DNA of 64,000 nt, taken from Quercus robur (Eukaryota > Streptophyta > Magnoliopsida > Fagales > Fagaceae). The stretch is taken from assembly GCF_932294415.1 (NCBI RefSeq), contig NC_065538.1, positions 17,645,656-17,709,655 on the forward strand. Direction: 5' to 3'. Made by a program: the position numbers and the translations under genes. A model generated the notes under the pieces. That model did no database searches. It saw nothing but the letters and a program-made list of their open reading frames with translations, and was not told the DNA's origin. Shown here piece by piece: positions 11,320 to 21,702 of the stretch (position 1 is the stretch's first letter; each line of letters starts with the position of its first letter).

Positions 11320-11332
11320 TGGTATCAGAGCG
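11320..11332 (+). other. Primer-binding site of Copia B (tRNA-Met type)
   Basis: The sequence tggtatcagagc follows the 5' LTR after two bases. It is the standard complement of the plant initiator tRNA-Met 3' end used by most Copia elements to prime minus-strand synthesis. Confidence 0.92.
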
Positions 11333-11373
11333 GGTTAGCTTTTAATTTAGGTTATTATACCTAGAGTTGATCT

Positions 11374-11613
11374 TTGATCCCTGTTATCATGGATAATTTT
11401 AAGTGTCTTATTGTTTTTGATTGTGATGTTTTGAACAAAAAGGACACTATTGTTTCAGTTGATCTTTTTGAGGCTTGTGAAAGGAATTTGCAGGATTTCA
11501 GTCTTTCTCAGAAGATTGGTGTAATCCCTCAAATACACTCTGCTTCACGTGGATTTTCACCTACAAAACCAAAGACTTGTGCTATATGGGTGAGAAAAGA
11601 TTCTCTAAGGTGA
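11374..11613 (+). pseudogene. Copia gag relic, internally deleted
   Basis: A 79-codon frame begins with a short leader and MDNFK, then a patch ending PTKPKTCAIWVRKDSLR. The WVRKD-type patch resembles the segment just before the protease/zinc-knuckle region of plant Copia polyproteins. This suggests that a few gag codons were joined to a piece near the gag-protease border and that the rest of gag-pol was lost. After the stop the sequence is AT-rich 3' non-coding type. The assignment rests on position behind the primer-binding site and on this one motif. Confidence 0.45.
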
Positions 11614-14208
11614 GTGTTGTTTACTTGTCCTTGATTTAATTCTTTCAATTGTTTATGGACATATTTTTTTTTAGGTTGTTTTTTATTTTTATTTTTAAAA
11701 AAATCCAAAAACACTGAAATTTTCAAAAAGACAAAAATATTTTATTTTGTATCTAGTTTTATTTGTTTTGAGGGTTACATGAGTTATAATATCTCTCTCT
11801 TAATTTAGAACATGTTTGACATTGTAGAGAAACTTGAATAGTATGTGTTATATAAGTGCTAAGCTATTTATGATTTTGTATGAGTATGTACTAGTTTGTA
11901 CATGTACTCGTAGGTTAATTAAGAAATTGATATTTTTTGTCTGTGTACCCTCTATAACTTAGTTAAGCACTATCATGCATAGCTTTGCACTGTTCATTTA
12001 GCATAATGTGTGCTTTTTGTTTTTGGTCATAAAATTTTTTTAAAACCAAAAAGATTTTTGTGTTTTGTATTACATATCATGGATTTGTAATCAAGGTTGG
12101 CCTATTATTTTTACATAACATGCTTGTGTACCTTGTTTAGCTTGGATGAGCTTATCTTACTGCACTTTGCTAGTTTTAGTTATGTAGTGTATGTTGTGTG
12201 GGAATTGTTTATAGTTTTTTATCACATGATCTTGATTTTGAAGTCACATGTTTTTGATTGTTAGGACTTGAACTTAATGAGAAAGGTATAAATAACAATC
12301 TCATCACTGTTTACTAGCCAATCATGAACACCTTAGTGCATATCATAAAATTTTGTGCTCAAGAAAGTGTAGCACATGCACAAAAAGAACATAAGATGTA
12401 GCCTCAGATTAATAATAAAATTGGTGTGTACATTATTGGGCCATAATAAAGATGACACAAATAAATAAAATTGGTGTGTACATTGTGAGGCAAAAAAAAA
12501 AAAAAAAAAATTACATGATTGAAAGCTTGTTTTCTAGGAGATGTGAGAGTTATATGATGTAAATCTTTAGGTGATAGTCACTTTCAAACTTATGTGATGA
12601 ATTTTGTAGACATTGTGATTGTTTACTATCTACATATCACCTCACATATATCTCAAGCTATTACTAGTTGCACACACTGCACAAGTTATTCTTTGCTAAA
12701 CTTAGTACATGATAGTGTGTGTGAATTTGTTTTGGCCATCCAAGATTATATGTTCCTTGATTTTAATGCAAAATGTGTTTGATGTTTGAGTTTTGAGGAC
12801 AAATTGGTTGGAAAAACTTGTTTTTGGAAGATCTGGGTTGAATTCAAGTGTTTTTGAAAAACTTTTAAACTCATACTCATGCATTTCATTCATGAAATAC
12901 TGTGATTTGAGGAGTTTCTGCATAAAATTACTCTGTTTTTCAAAGATTTAAGTTTTCCAGATTTTCGATCAATCGAAATTGTTTCTCGACTGATCGAAAT
13001 TGCGATTAAAATTTTGATTTGAATCTGCCTAACTCGATCGATACTCAATCGATGCTCGATCGATACTCAATCGATGCTCGATCGATTAAAACTGGAAAAT
13101 TTTAAGTTTTTAAGTTTTTGACCAAAATTCTTTTTCATGCATCATTTATGTGTTAGGATTCACATGTATTGCATTGTTTTTTGTATCCATCTTGCAGTTT
13201 TGCAGTCATATCTCTCATTGTTTTCACACATAACATGCATACACTTTGCTAAATTGGGTACTCAACTTGATCTAAAAATTGATTGATTAATTTTTGAGTT
13301 ATGTACTTTTTAGTATATGCTATTTTTATGTGTGAACTGCAGAAAATATTTTTCTTAAGAGATATGATAGATAATCAATGTGCAAATATTTTCTCTATTT
13401 GATTTGAGTTCAAACACCATCTATTTATGGGCCACGTAGTGTCAAGTTTACATCTATTGAAAGAGAGAATATTTTTCCTCATGTGTATCCTCAACTTAGT
13501 TTTTAAGTATGGTTTGTGCGTCTTTATTTTCCTCACCTCCTAAATTTTCCCCAAAACTGTTTTTTTCCAAAACTTGTTTTGTTTTTCCTATTTTTATAGG
13601 GGGAGAAAAGTTTTTTTTTAACCCTTGTTGTTCTTAGAGGGAGTTGTTGCTCTTCATAGGGGGAGTTGCCTCTATTCTTTATAGAACTAGATTCATTTGT
13701 TTCCTTGATTCTCCATTTTCTCTTAACTTTTGTTGCGTATGTTTTCTGTTTACTCTTTGTTTGAGTTGTCTTTGTCATTACGTGACAAAAATGGGGAGAA
13801 ATAGATGAAATGTGGGAATCCTGTTTAAAAAAGTTTTTAAAATGTTTTGTTTAGGGAGAGATAAAATTGTTTTTGAAAGGGGGAAAATATAAAAACTTTT
13901 TGATGTATCTAACTTAAAGGGAGAGTTAGAATTTACTTTTTTTTTTTTTTTTTTTTTTTATATTGTGTTTCATATTATTGTTTATATGTCTTTCTTTCCA
14001 CATATGCGGTGATGTGTTCTTTTGAGTGTTTCAAGAAAGACAGGTACATTCTGATCAAGACCTTCTACCTCTTCTTGTAACTTCTAGGTTAGGAGTCTTA
14101 GATTAGAATTTTTGTTGTATTTGGGCATTTTATTGTATTGGGTTGTTCTTGTATTTAAGCATTTCATTTTGTATGTAAGTTTTGTCACGAATTGTCAAAG
14201 AGGGAGAT
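11614..14208 (+). other. Copia B internal non-coding sequence
   Basis: No gene seen. It resembles the long segment between pol and the 3' LTR of tree Copia elements, with repeated gggggag-rich blocks near 13600-13670 and 13850-13925, runs of A (12487-12507) and T (13939-13960), and a clustered atcgat repeat at about 13030-13085. Confidence 0.6.
13030..13085 (+). repeat. Short tandem repeat of (ctcgatcgatactcaatcgatg)-type units
   Basis: About two and a half units of roughly 22 bp, built from atcgat words, lie in the 3' part of Copia B. The same gatcgatcga words occur in both Copia LTR families nearby. Confidence 0.75.
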
Positions 14209-15121
14209 TGTTAGGTTTTAAAAATTTAGAACAATTGACAAATCGTGAACACAAACTTGTCTAGATATAGATCCTAGAGTTTATAGGTATTATTAGACAA
14301 TGCTCAAGGTGATTCAAGTCAAGATCCAAGAACAAGCAAGCTATAGAAAGAAGAATTCAGAATTGCCCGGTTCGATCAATCGAAAGACAGGCTTGATCAA
14401 TCGAAAGACAGGCTTGATCGATCGAAACACGTATCTGTAGAATTCTATTTCAGCCCAAACTCTACTTAAACGTATTGGGTTTCAAGTAAAACATTACTAG
14501 TATATAAAGGAAATCCTAAGCACGTTTTTATAAGGCTTTTCAGAGAGAGAAGAGTGTGCCTCTTTTGTATCTAGGGTTTTGTACCCAAAAAGCTCTCTCA
14601 CATCTTCTATTGGTGTTATTCCTTGAAGAATCTCAAGATCCGATGTTGTAGAAGTTGCTGCCTTCTCTAGTCATCAAAGGTGCTAATAATCTAAACTTTC
14701 AAGAGTGGTAATGGAGTCACAAACAGGAGAGTTTGTGTTTTTTATCACAAGTGTGGGTGCTTGTGTTGCAAAGGCCAAGGTAAGAAGTAGTCCGTGGACT
14801 CGAAGCTATTATGGGGTCTTGATAGTAAGTTTTCTACTCGAGGTAGCAATAGGATGTTAGTGGTCTAAGTTCTATTGTACAAACTTCAATTCTTTCATAG
14901 TGGATCTATTTTACCTTGAGGATAGCTAGGTTAAATCCTCCCTAGGTTTTTTACCGATTTGGTTTTCCTAGGTCTTTATATCGTTGTGTTATTTAATTTT
15001 CCGCTACTTTACATGATATGATTGTTTTGTTTTAACCTAGATCTGAATAATATATCTAAGTATTCACTTGGTTAATTAATTAGGTTAAACAATCTATTTT
15101 ACAGGGGTCTAAAAACATACA
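14209..15121 (+). repeat. 3' LTR of Copia B
   Basis: Homologous to 10427-11317 along its whole length. It has an extra copy of a roughly 21-bp unit (gacaggcttgatcaatcgaa type) near 14380-14410, which explains most of its greater length. It ends acataca. Confidence 0.88.
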
Positions 15122-15126
15122 TACCT

Positions 15127-15610
15127 ATCAGTTGCAGGTGTAGACAGTAGCTTCGAATGAATCAACTTGTAAATTCCTGAAACACTAAACAAAGCATAAA
15201 TGCATGTGTGGAATATACAAGTAAACCAAAATAGAAATTCTTGATTTCACAAAATATAAAATAAAAGACATATATTAAAAAGAATAACCATCATATAATG
15301 TATAAACATCACAATATAATCATAATGTATCAAAGTTTGTGAAACAAGAACTAAAATAAAAGAAATAAAATACATACATCCAAAAAAAAAAAATACATCT
15401 CCATAAAAGAACTCCCCATACCAAAAAAAAGTTATCTCCCCCTATCACTATGCACTCCCCCTTTTTGTAACGTATTGCCAAAGGGCAATCATGGCTGATC
15501 CAACGGTGGAGCTGGTGGAGAGGCACCTCTAGTGGCAGCAAGCTCAGCTCGTATGGCAGCAACCTCATTGAGCAAATCCAAGAGCAGCTGTCCATGTGCT
15601 GAATGACCTG
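15127..15610 (-). other. Internal sequence of Copia relic A, adjoining the NBS gene fragment
   Basis: Words such as ctccccctttttgtaacg and tgccaaagggcaatcatgg are typical of the non-coding or accessory 3' region of this Copia type on the minus strand. The minus-strand frame here encodes an Ala/Leu-rich then Pro-rich tail that forms the C-terminus of the chimeric frame at 15489-16436. Confidence 0.6.
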
Positions 15611-16436
15611 TAAGAACTAGTAAAAACTTTTTTCCTATCAAACTCTCCTTCAATGTAGTTTGAATCATATTAAAGTCTGTAGTGTCACATATTTGTAAAG
15701 TGACAGCCTCAAGAATTAATTTTGTGATCTTAAGCACATCAAATTCTTCAGGAACACAAACCCAATATCTAAGGCGAAAATGTTTAGTGATTCTTTGATC
15801 ATTGTAGATAAGTCGAGCATGGGTGGTCTTGCCAATCCCACCCATGCCCACTATGTGAATCACACAGGGGTGGTCATTGGTTTTTGCATCATTTGAGATT
15901 AACAAGTTGACTATTGGCTCTTTATCATCATCCCTACCATAAATTCTAGTTTCTTTTAGTACAGAAGTTGTGGGAACTCTTTGGGAAGATTTCCCTTCAA
16001 CACCTGCTCTCAGGCCTATAACATTTGTTTGTGTAACTAGAGATTCCAGCCTATCGAGGACTTTTTCTATGTTTGATTCTAGTTTCATCCCAGTCCAATT
16101 AAATGAAGTAGAGATAAAATTATGTACCTTACTCTTAGCTTCCAACTGGCACTGCAAAACTTTAGTAGCAATCTCATCCAAAAGGTCCTCTGCATCATAG
16201 ACATCATCTTTGAGCTCATCAAGCCACTTTTTCACAGCTGGGTTAGTGATTTCTTTTTCCTCTGCATCATTGGGCACTGCGTTAAGGGCAAGACAAGACG
16301 TCTCCAACTTCTTTAGCAGTGTATCAGAGACTTTTCTTCCCCGGATGAAGTCCAGAACCTCTCGAGATGCCAATCTGTGAAACAACACGCGAAGGGTTGC
16401 ATTCAGAATTGCTCCTCCCACTAGGGCCTCAGTCAT
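15489..16436 (-). CDS. Truncated CC-NBS resistance-gene fragment fused to retroelement-derived tail
   Basis: Residues 1-275 of this 315-codon frame are a CNL-class disease-resistance protein N-terminus. A coiled-coil Rx-type domain (about 5-110) includes WLDELKDDVYDAEDLLDEIA, followed by an NB-ARC start with P-loop GMGGIGKTT (197-205) and RNBS-A (about 219-243). The next P-loop residue is H where most family members have L. The kinase-2 strand KKFLLVL (269-275) stops exactly where the family has DDVW; residues 276-315 (TGHSAHG... to PPLDQP) come from adjoining Copia relic A. Full-length relatives run to roughly 900-1400 residues, so most of NB-ARC and all LRRs are gone. The ATG matches the usual start of this family. 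The open frame could make a small CC-NBS protein; expression is unknown. Confidence 0.85.
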   Translation of the reverse strand: MTEALVGGAILNATLRVLFHRLASREVLDFIRGRKVSDTLLKKLETSCLALNAVPNDAEEKEITNPAVKKWLDELKDDVYDAEDLLDEIATKVLQCQLEAKSKVHNFISTSFNWTGMKLESNIEKVLDRLESLVTQTNVIGLRAGVEGKSSQRVPTTSVLKETRIYGRDDDKEPIVNLLISNDAKTNDHPCVIHIVGMGGIGKTTHARLIYNDQRITKHFRLRYWVCVPEEFDVLKITKLILEAVTLQICDTTDFNMIQTTLKESLIGKKFLLVLTGHSAHGQLLLDLLNEVAAIRAELAATRGASPPAPPLDQP

Positions 16437-17438
16437 GTTTTTCTTTTTGCAATTAATGGAAAGAAATTGGATAAAAATAACTACAGCAAACTAAAAGAGA
16501 TCAGTTTGTTACTTTGTGGTGTAAAAGCCCGTGCACTTCTTACTTGATTTATAAAGATGCAGTCCTTGTCCTTAGGTGAGGTGCATGCCATGCCTTCATA
16601 GCCGTCGAGGTTGACTTGACCTTGCTTGGTAAGGATGAATTTCACAGTTTAGATCAAACGCAAAGGATGACGAACAAGATATGAATAAACTAATGAGAAT
16701 GGCACAAAGTTGCAATTTGAAGTAGTCCTTTTCCATGAAAGTTATTGTCATTTCTATTTCTTTTTTTGGTAGCATATTGGCAATTCTATAAATCTTATGC
16801 TAATCATCTTTGCGATTACATTATCACGAATTTTCCCACTAATTCATTGAAAGGGTCTACTCTACAGATAAGTTGTGGCAAAAATGATATCTAGCTGGAA
16901 ATGGATGTTCATTCCCTTTTTCTCCAGGTGAACCGTTTCATGATACAAACAACTCTATTCCAAATACCGTCAAAAAAATTACTATGATTAAATCTGTGTA
17001 ACGCAATGGCTTTTAACTAGTCTATAAGACTATAATATTAATAACAGGATTTCCCTTCTGCTTAAAAAAATTAAAAAAAAAAAAAATAGGATTCTCTGTT
17101 TGGATTTCAACATTTTGCGTACTAAAATATCCTTACACAAATTCTTAAACTCTCTAAAATACCCCTATCTTTTAGTTAAATACTGTAATCTTAAATTTAA
17201 AAATACAAACCGGTTAAAAAAATAATTTACTATTTAAATTCCCCTATATTATTTTTTTTTTCCCTTCTACGATCTGAATTACTACTTTTTATTTTAAACT
17301 CAAATTTCAAATTTTTATCAACTTTCACATAGAGAAAGATCTCAAAAATTAGGACACTATCTCTATCTCACTTTTAAACATTATGACACTAAACCCGAAA
17401 TTAAAAAAAATAATATAATGCAATGATTGAGGCTAATT
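16437..17438. other. Upstream region of the NBS fragment; AT-rich intergenic DNA
   Basis: No gene seen. Roughly the first 200 bases left of the TIR element's side, next to 16436, should contain the 5' UTR and old promoter of the minus-strand NBS gene, though no TATA box stands out with confidence. An A run lies at 17073-17085. Confidence 0.5.
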
Positions 17439-17799
17439 TTAAAATAGGGGTAATTGTAGTAAATCCACCTGTGGTTTGGCTCGAAATCTCTTAACCTACC
17501 CGTGGTTTAAAAAGTGTTACTTTGCCCACCTGAGGTTTGATCTGTTTGTTTCCTATAACCCACCTCTGTTAAAAATGTGGGCAAATATGTATTTTTGCTT
17601 TAATTTTATGTTTTTCTCCTCCCAAGACAAAACAAAACAAAACATACAAAAACAAGGAAAACAAGATCAAAAAAATGTTATTTGTAAAAAATTTAATACT
17701 GGCCTAAGAACTCCAATAAATCACAAAATGTCTTTGTAACACACTCAGGGCATTCCACCAACAAAAGTGGTATTTCCTTCTCAAATTCTTATCTGAAAC

Positions 17800-18102
17800 A
17801 TGGCTTCCACCTCCATTTCAATCAATATTACCACCATTGCACAGATTGCGACAATGGTAGGTGATAAGCTCTCAATCATGAATTATGTCATGTGGCGTGA
17901 CCAAACTCAGCCACTCATTGAGAGCATCCAAATGCTCAATCACAAAACAGAAGGTTTTCAACAACCAAAAGTTGTCTTGACCACTCAGGGAGGAAAAGAG
18001 AAAGTCAACCCTACATACATGACTTGGAAGCAAGAAGATGGACTCATAAAGAGTCTCATTATTGACCTCGACACAACACTAGAAGTTTGGAAATGTCTTT
18101 AG
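17800..18102 (+). pseudogene. Copia gag N-terminal fragment inside the TIR element
   Basis: A 100-codon frame starts MASTSISIN and contains GDKLSIMNYVMWRDQTQPLIES. The pattern KL...NY..W..Q..P.. is the opening of plant Copia gag proteins, and later WKQEDGLIKSLI matches the following helix of that domain. It ends with a stop after EVWKCL, far short of a complete gag. The position between the inverted arms indicates that the DNA element acquired it. Part of it might be transcribed with the element; nothing suggests function. Confidence 0.65.
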
Positions 18103-18600
18103 GATCGCTATGCAAACTCCTCAAACGAAAGAGTACGAGATCGGCAACGAAGCTGCAAGAAATCTCTCTGCTCTTTCTCTGTCCCAGATCTCTCCCTCTG
18201 TCTTTCTTCGCTCAAACCCCAGTTTAGTCTTGGTTGTATGTAATAATCTCTTAATTTTCCACATTTTTATTTTTTCTCCGAAACAATGCAATCTCTTAAT
18301 TTTCATTATTACCCACTTCATCAAAACTTATGTAATAATCATAGAAAATTCACCAAGAAAGGGGGTTGGGTTCTTGTGCCGTTATGAAGTTTGAAATGCA
18401 AAAACATTTCACAAACTTTTTTTTACCAAATAACATTTTTTGATCTTGTTTTCCTTGTTTTTGTATGTTTTGTTTTGTTTTGGGAGGAGAGAGACATAAA
18501 ATTAGAGCAAAAATACATATTTGCCCCTATTTCTAACAAGGTGGGTTACTGGAGATAAACAAAGCAAACCTTGTGGGTAAAATGACATGTTTTCAGGCTA

Positions 18601-18767
18601 CCACCGCACACCCTTGGTGCGATGGTCACTCCACAAGTATAAGTGCTTGTGGGGTGTGGGGGGCAAGGGCCGGGGTTCAAGTCTCCAGGAGGGAGCTTCA
18701 CACACATATACACTTAGATTAGGCTAGAGTAGAATTCTATCTTGTATCAAAAAAAAAAAAAAAGTGA
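18601..18767 (+). mobile_element. tRNA-derived SINE with poly(A) tail and 10-bp target duplication
   Basis: The perfect 10-bp repeat tttcaggcta lies at 18591-18600 and 18768-18777. Between them are an A-box-like tggtgcgatgg (18615-18625), a B-box-like ggttcaagtctcc (18674-18686), a unique tail and a run of about 15 A. Internal polymerase III boxes, A tail and variable-length duplication define a tRNA-type SINE mobilised by LINE machinery. It is inserted in the right arm of the TIR element, so it is younger than that element. Confidence 0.88.
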
Positions 18768-18816
18768 TTTCAGGCTAAACCACAAGAAGGTTTGTTGTAA
18801 TTACCCCCTTAAAATA

Positions 18817-19092
18817 ATACTATGATGCGTGTCATCCAACCAAAACATTACCAATAAATTTGCTAAGAATTTTAAATAACTTAAATTAAATATTAAAGCA
18901 AAATCATTACTCATAAGAAAGTAAAAAAGATTATATTGTCGAAAATCCCTTTTTTGGATTAAGAAAGGAGTAGAACTTTCTATTTATAATGGACCAAGTA
19001 AGTGACTACAAGATTCATTACTTAATATTCATTTTTAAGTGGTCATTATTGATTTAGCTCAAATTTTGGGATTTTTGGGAGCTCAATCTAAA

Positions 19093-19130
<38 letters not shown>

Positions 19131-19215
19131 AAAATTTATATATTACTAAGAATGTTTTCCAAAGTTTTAAGGAGCATATAATGTGACTTTGTCTCTGACT
19201 AGATCTCACTTTATA

Positions 19216-19244
<29 letters not shown>
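18817..19244. other. AT-rich intergenic DNA with microsatellites
   Basis: No gene seen. An (AT)n(GT)n microsatellite lies at about 19093-19131 and an (AT)n run at about 19217-19249. Confidence 0.7.
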
Positions 19245-19248
<4 letters not shown>

Positions 19249-21010
19249 AACAACTCACGTTTTGACTAAAGGATAAGATTTTACAATAATTTATAATTAA
19301 AAAAAAATTCTATTCAAACTATATGTCTATTATTAAAATTTTCTAAACTTAAATCTACACAACTCAGGTTTCTGTTATTTTCTTGAAGTATAATAAATTT
19401 TGGACTTAAAAGCTGTGGTTGGGTTAAGTGACTACTCTTACTATATATATATATATATAAAATAAAAATAAAAAAAGATTCACATTTTGACTAAAGGATA
19501 TAAGATTTAACAATAATTTAAAATAAGATTTAACAATAAATTAAAACAAATTTAAATTATATTCAAACTAAAAGTCTATTAGCAAAAAATTCTAAACTTA
19601 AATCCTGCACAACCCACATTTTTGTTTTTGTTTTTTTTTCCTCAAGTATAATGAAAGTTGAGCTTAGAAGTCGTGATTGGGTCAAGTGGCTACTCTCACT
19701 AATTAGTAAACTAATTTTATTAAAAAAAATAAAAGTAGCTCACGTTTTGACTAAAGAATAAGATTTAACAATAATTTAAAACCAATTTAAATTCTATTCA
19801 AATTAAAAGTCTATTATAAAAAATTTCAAAACTTTAACAATAATTTAAAACAAATTTAAATTATATTCGAACTAAAATTCTATTAAAAAATATTCTAAAC
19901 TTAAATCCCACACAACCAACACTTTTTTTTCCTTCAAGTTGCATCTTATTAAATTAATATTTTAAGATTCAGATCTTTTAGAGTTCTTAAAGTACTTTAC
20001 CAAGTAGAGTTTTTAAAATTTCCACCATTCTTTTTAAAACAAATGGTTGAGATTATACCACATCATCAATCCATTACATTCTTAAATTTGTCTTTCAAAA
20101 AAAAAAAAAAAAAAAAGTACTACTATCAAATGTAGGATTACTAAATGAGTCTAATCAATCTCCTTCTTCTTTTTTCTTTTTCTTTTTTTCTTTTTTTAAT
20201 TTTATTTTATTTAAATCATCAACCACAAAAGCTCTCCTACAGTCCTACCTGAATCAAGGGCACAATCAAATCATCCATGTATGTTTATTGGAAGAGCAAA
20301 TAAACCATATAAGTAAAATCAAATCATCCATGGTAGTTTAACGTTAATAGGAGTTTTTTATTTTTATTTTTTTTTAAAAGATAAATTTAGGGATTTATTA
20401 ATGGATTAATTATGTGGCGACATCTTGGCCATTTATTTTAAAAGAATGGTGGAGATTTAAAATACTCTACCTTGTAGACTACCCTAGGAACTCTAAAAGA
20501 TCTAAATCCAATATTTTATTAGTATATTAAGCTACAAAGCTCTTAACTAAGGGTAAGATTTAACAATAATTTAATTTAGATAAAACTTTATCATCTAAAT
20601 TTTAGAAATTTAAATTCTACTCCAACTAAATGTCTATTATCAAAATTTTCAGAACTTATATATATTCAATAAATTAATTATATATTTTTTATTTGGATAA
20701 ATTTCCTCAATTAAGGGATAATATTTAACAACTATTTAAATTAGGTAAAATTTTATCATTTAAATTTCAAAAAATTTAAATTCTATTCAAACTAATAGTC
20801 TTTTATAAAAGATTTATAAATTTAAATCTCACACGAAAACTCACGTTTTCTTTCTTAACAAAACTCACATTTTGACTAACGGATAAGATTTAACAATAAT
20901 CATATTTTTTATTTTGATTTTTTCCCTCAAATTGCATGTTTTAACAATAATTTAAAATAAATTTAAATAATATTCAAAATAAAAGACTATTATAAAAAAA
21001 TTTGTAATCT
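19245..21010. repeat. Degenerate tandem array of AT-rich units, interrupted by a MITE
   Basis: A unit beginning cacgttttgactaaaggata and continuing agatttaacaataatttaaa, attctattcaaac and aaaagtctatta recurs near 19256, 19480, 19740, 20548, 20700 and 20866. Spacing is variable (about 150-260 bp outside the MITE) and copies are diverged. It encodes nothing and may be an old satellite-like or transposon-internal array. Confidence 0.65.
19955..20516. mobile_element. MITE with roughly 95-bp terminal inverted repeats
   Basis: The left arm (atattttaagattcagatc... through ttccaccattcttttt) is repeated inverted at 20425-20516. Shared blocks are agatcttttagagttc, aagtagag/aaggtagag and ccaccattctttt. 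A clear target duplication was not found and ends are approximate. The centre includes a T/C-rich tract. It splits the surrounding tandem array. Confidence 0.7.
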
Positions 21011-21424
21011 CACTTAGTGTAATATATTATTAATATTTATTTAATAATTTAGTTTTAATTATTTTAAAATTGTTTAGCTTAAATATGAATCCTCATCAAG
21101 CCATGCGTCACACAGGAATTATATATATATATATAGCCGAAGTTGAGAGAAAATCAAATTTAATTCCAAATTGAAGTTTAATTTTACGCCACGTGTCTCA
21201 GCTAATTTTTTAAATTTGTGTATCAAGAGAATTATTTGGTGCAAAAATCAAAAAGTCTAAATTCAATTAGATTCTAAATTGAATTTTAATTAGAGTTCAA
21301 TTTTGCGCCTTGCCATCAAATTTTTTAATTTTTGTGGCAAGTGAATTACTGGGTGCAAAAAATGAACAATCTAAATCTAATAAGATTCTAAATCATGATG
21401 CAAGTATTCTGCTAAATTGTTTTT
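21011..21424. other. AT-rich repeat DNA
   Basis: No gene seen. Two similar blocks near 21180-21260 and 21300-21375 share attttgcgcc/attttacgcc, aattttttaattt and ggtgcaaaaa words, so this is probably a diverged small repeat. Confidence 0.5.
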
Positions 21425-21645
21425 TATCTTATTTGATCTTGTCTTTGTATGTTTTTTGTGTTTTTAGAGGAGAGAGACATAAAAGTGGTGCAAAATTGCA
21501 TATTTAACCCTATTTTTAAGAGAAGTGGGTTACAGAACTCTAGCTGAGCTAATTTTAGGTGGGTAAAGTATTAAATTTCAAATCACAAGTAAGCAACTTA
21601 AATTTCAGGCAAACCACAAGTGGGTAAGTTTTAATTTGAATTTTT
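21425..21645. mobile_element. Partial copy of the TIR element arm at 18425-18808
   Basis: It shares gatcttg..tttgtatgtttt, gaggagagagacataaaa, gcatatttaaccctattttta, gtgggttac and aggcaaaccacaag with the right arm of the element at 17447-18808. The left part and target duplication are absent and no SINE is present. Confidence 0.7.
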
Positions 21646-21702
21646 TTTTTTTTTTACATCAATCCCAACCAAACTCAAAAACTCATTGTCTCAGTTCTAA
21701 AG

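Larger units (their letters stand above)
10427..15121 (+). mobile_element. Copia element 'B', both LTRs present, pol deleted (non-autonomous)
   Basis: The 5' LTR (10427-11317) and 3' LTR (14209-15121) are clearly homologous direct repeats, both starting tgttaggtt. The 5' LTR is followed after two bases by a tRNA-Met type primer-binding site, and the 3' LTR is preceded by a purine tract (about 14195-14207). Flanking 5-mers are tacat (10422-10426) and tacct (15122-15126), a target duplication with one mismatch. The 2.9-kb interior lacks recognisable integrase, reverse transcriptase or RNase H, so movement would need proteins from another element. It is inserted in Copia relic A. The LTRs differ by scattered substitutions and an extra repeat in the 3' copy, so the insertion is not recent. 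Confidence 0.9.
17447..18808. mobile_element. TIR DNA element with long inverted arms and captured cargo
   Basis: The ends ggggtaattgtagtaaatcc and, inverted, gggggtaattacaacaaacc bound the element. The perfect direct repeat ttaaaata lies at 17439-17446 and 18809-18816, an 8-bp target duplication. The inverted similarity continues about 240 bp inward (17447-17690 against 18425-18808 without the SINE), including gacaaaacaaaacaaaac and its complement. The roughly 730-bp centre holds a Copia gag piece. No transposase frame is present. A hAT-like non-autonomous element is the simplest class from the duplication size. A partial copy of one arm is at 21425-21645. Confidence 0.82.

Noticed and set aside
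16990..17170. Possible Helitron 5' end on the plus strand (tctataagactataatatt)
   Set aside because: Some words match the terminus at 39145, but the preceding base is G rather than A and no partner 3' end was found.
18110..18394. 94-codon plus-strand frame after the Copia gag piece
   Set aside because: No domain or motif seen and part of it covers AT-rich sequence of the inverted arm; probably chance.
18615..18686. Possible tRNA gene
   Set aside because: The A and B boxes are there but there is no cloverleaf or acceptor stem; poly(A) tail and target duplication show a SINE.
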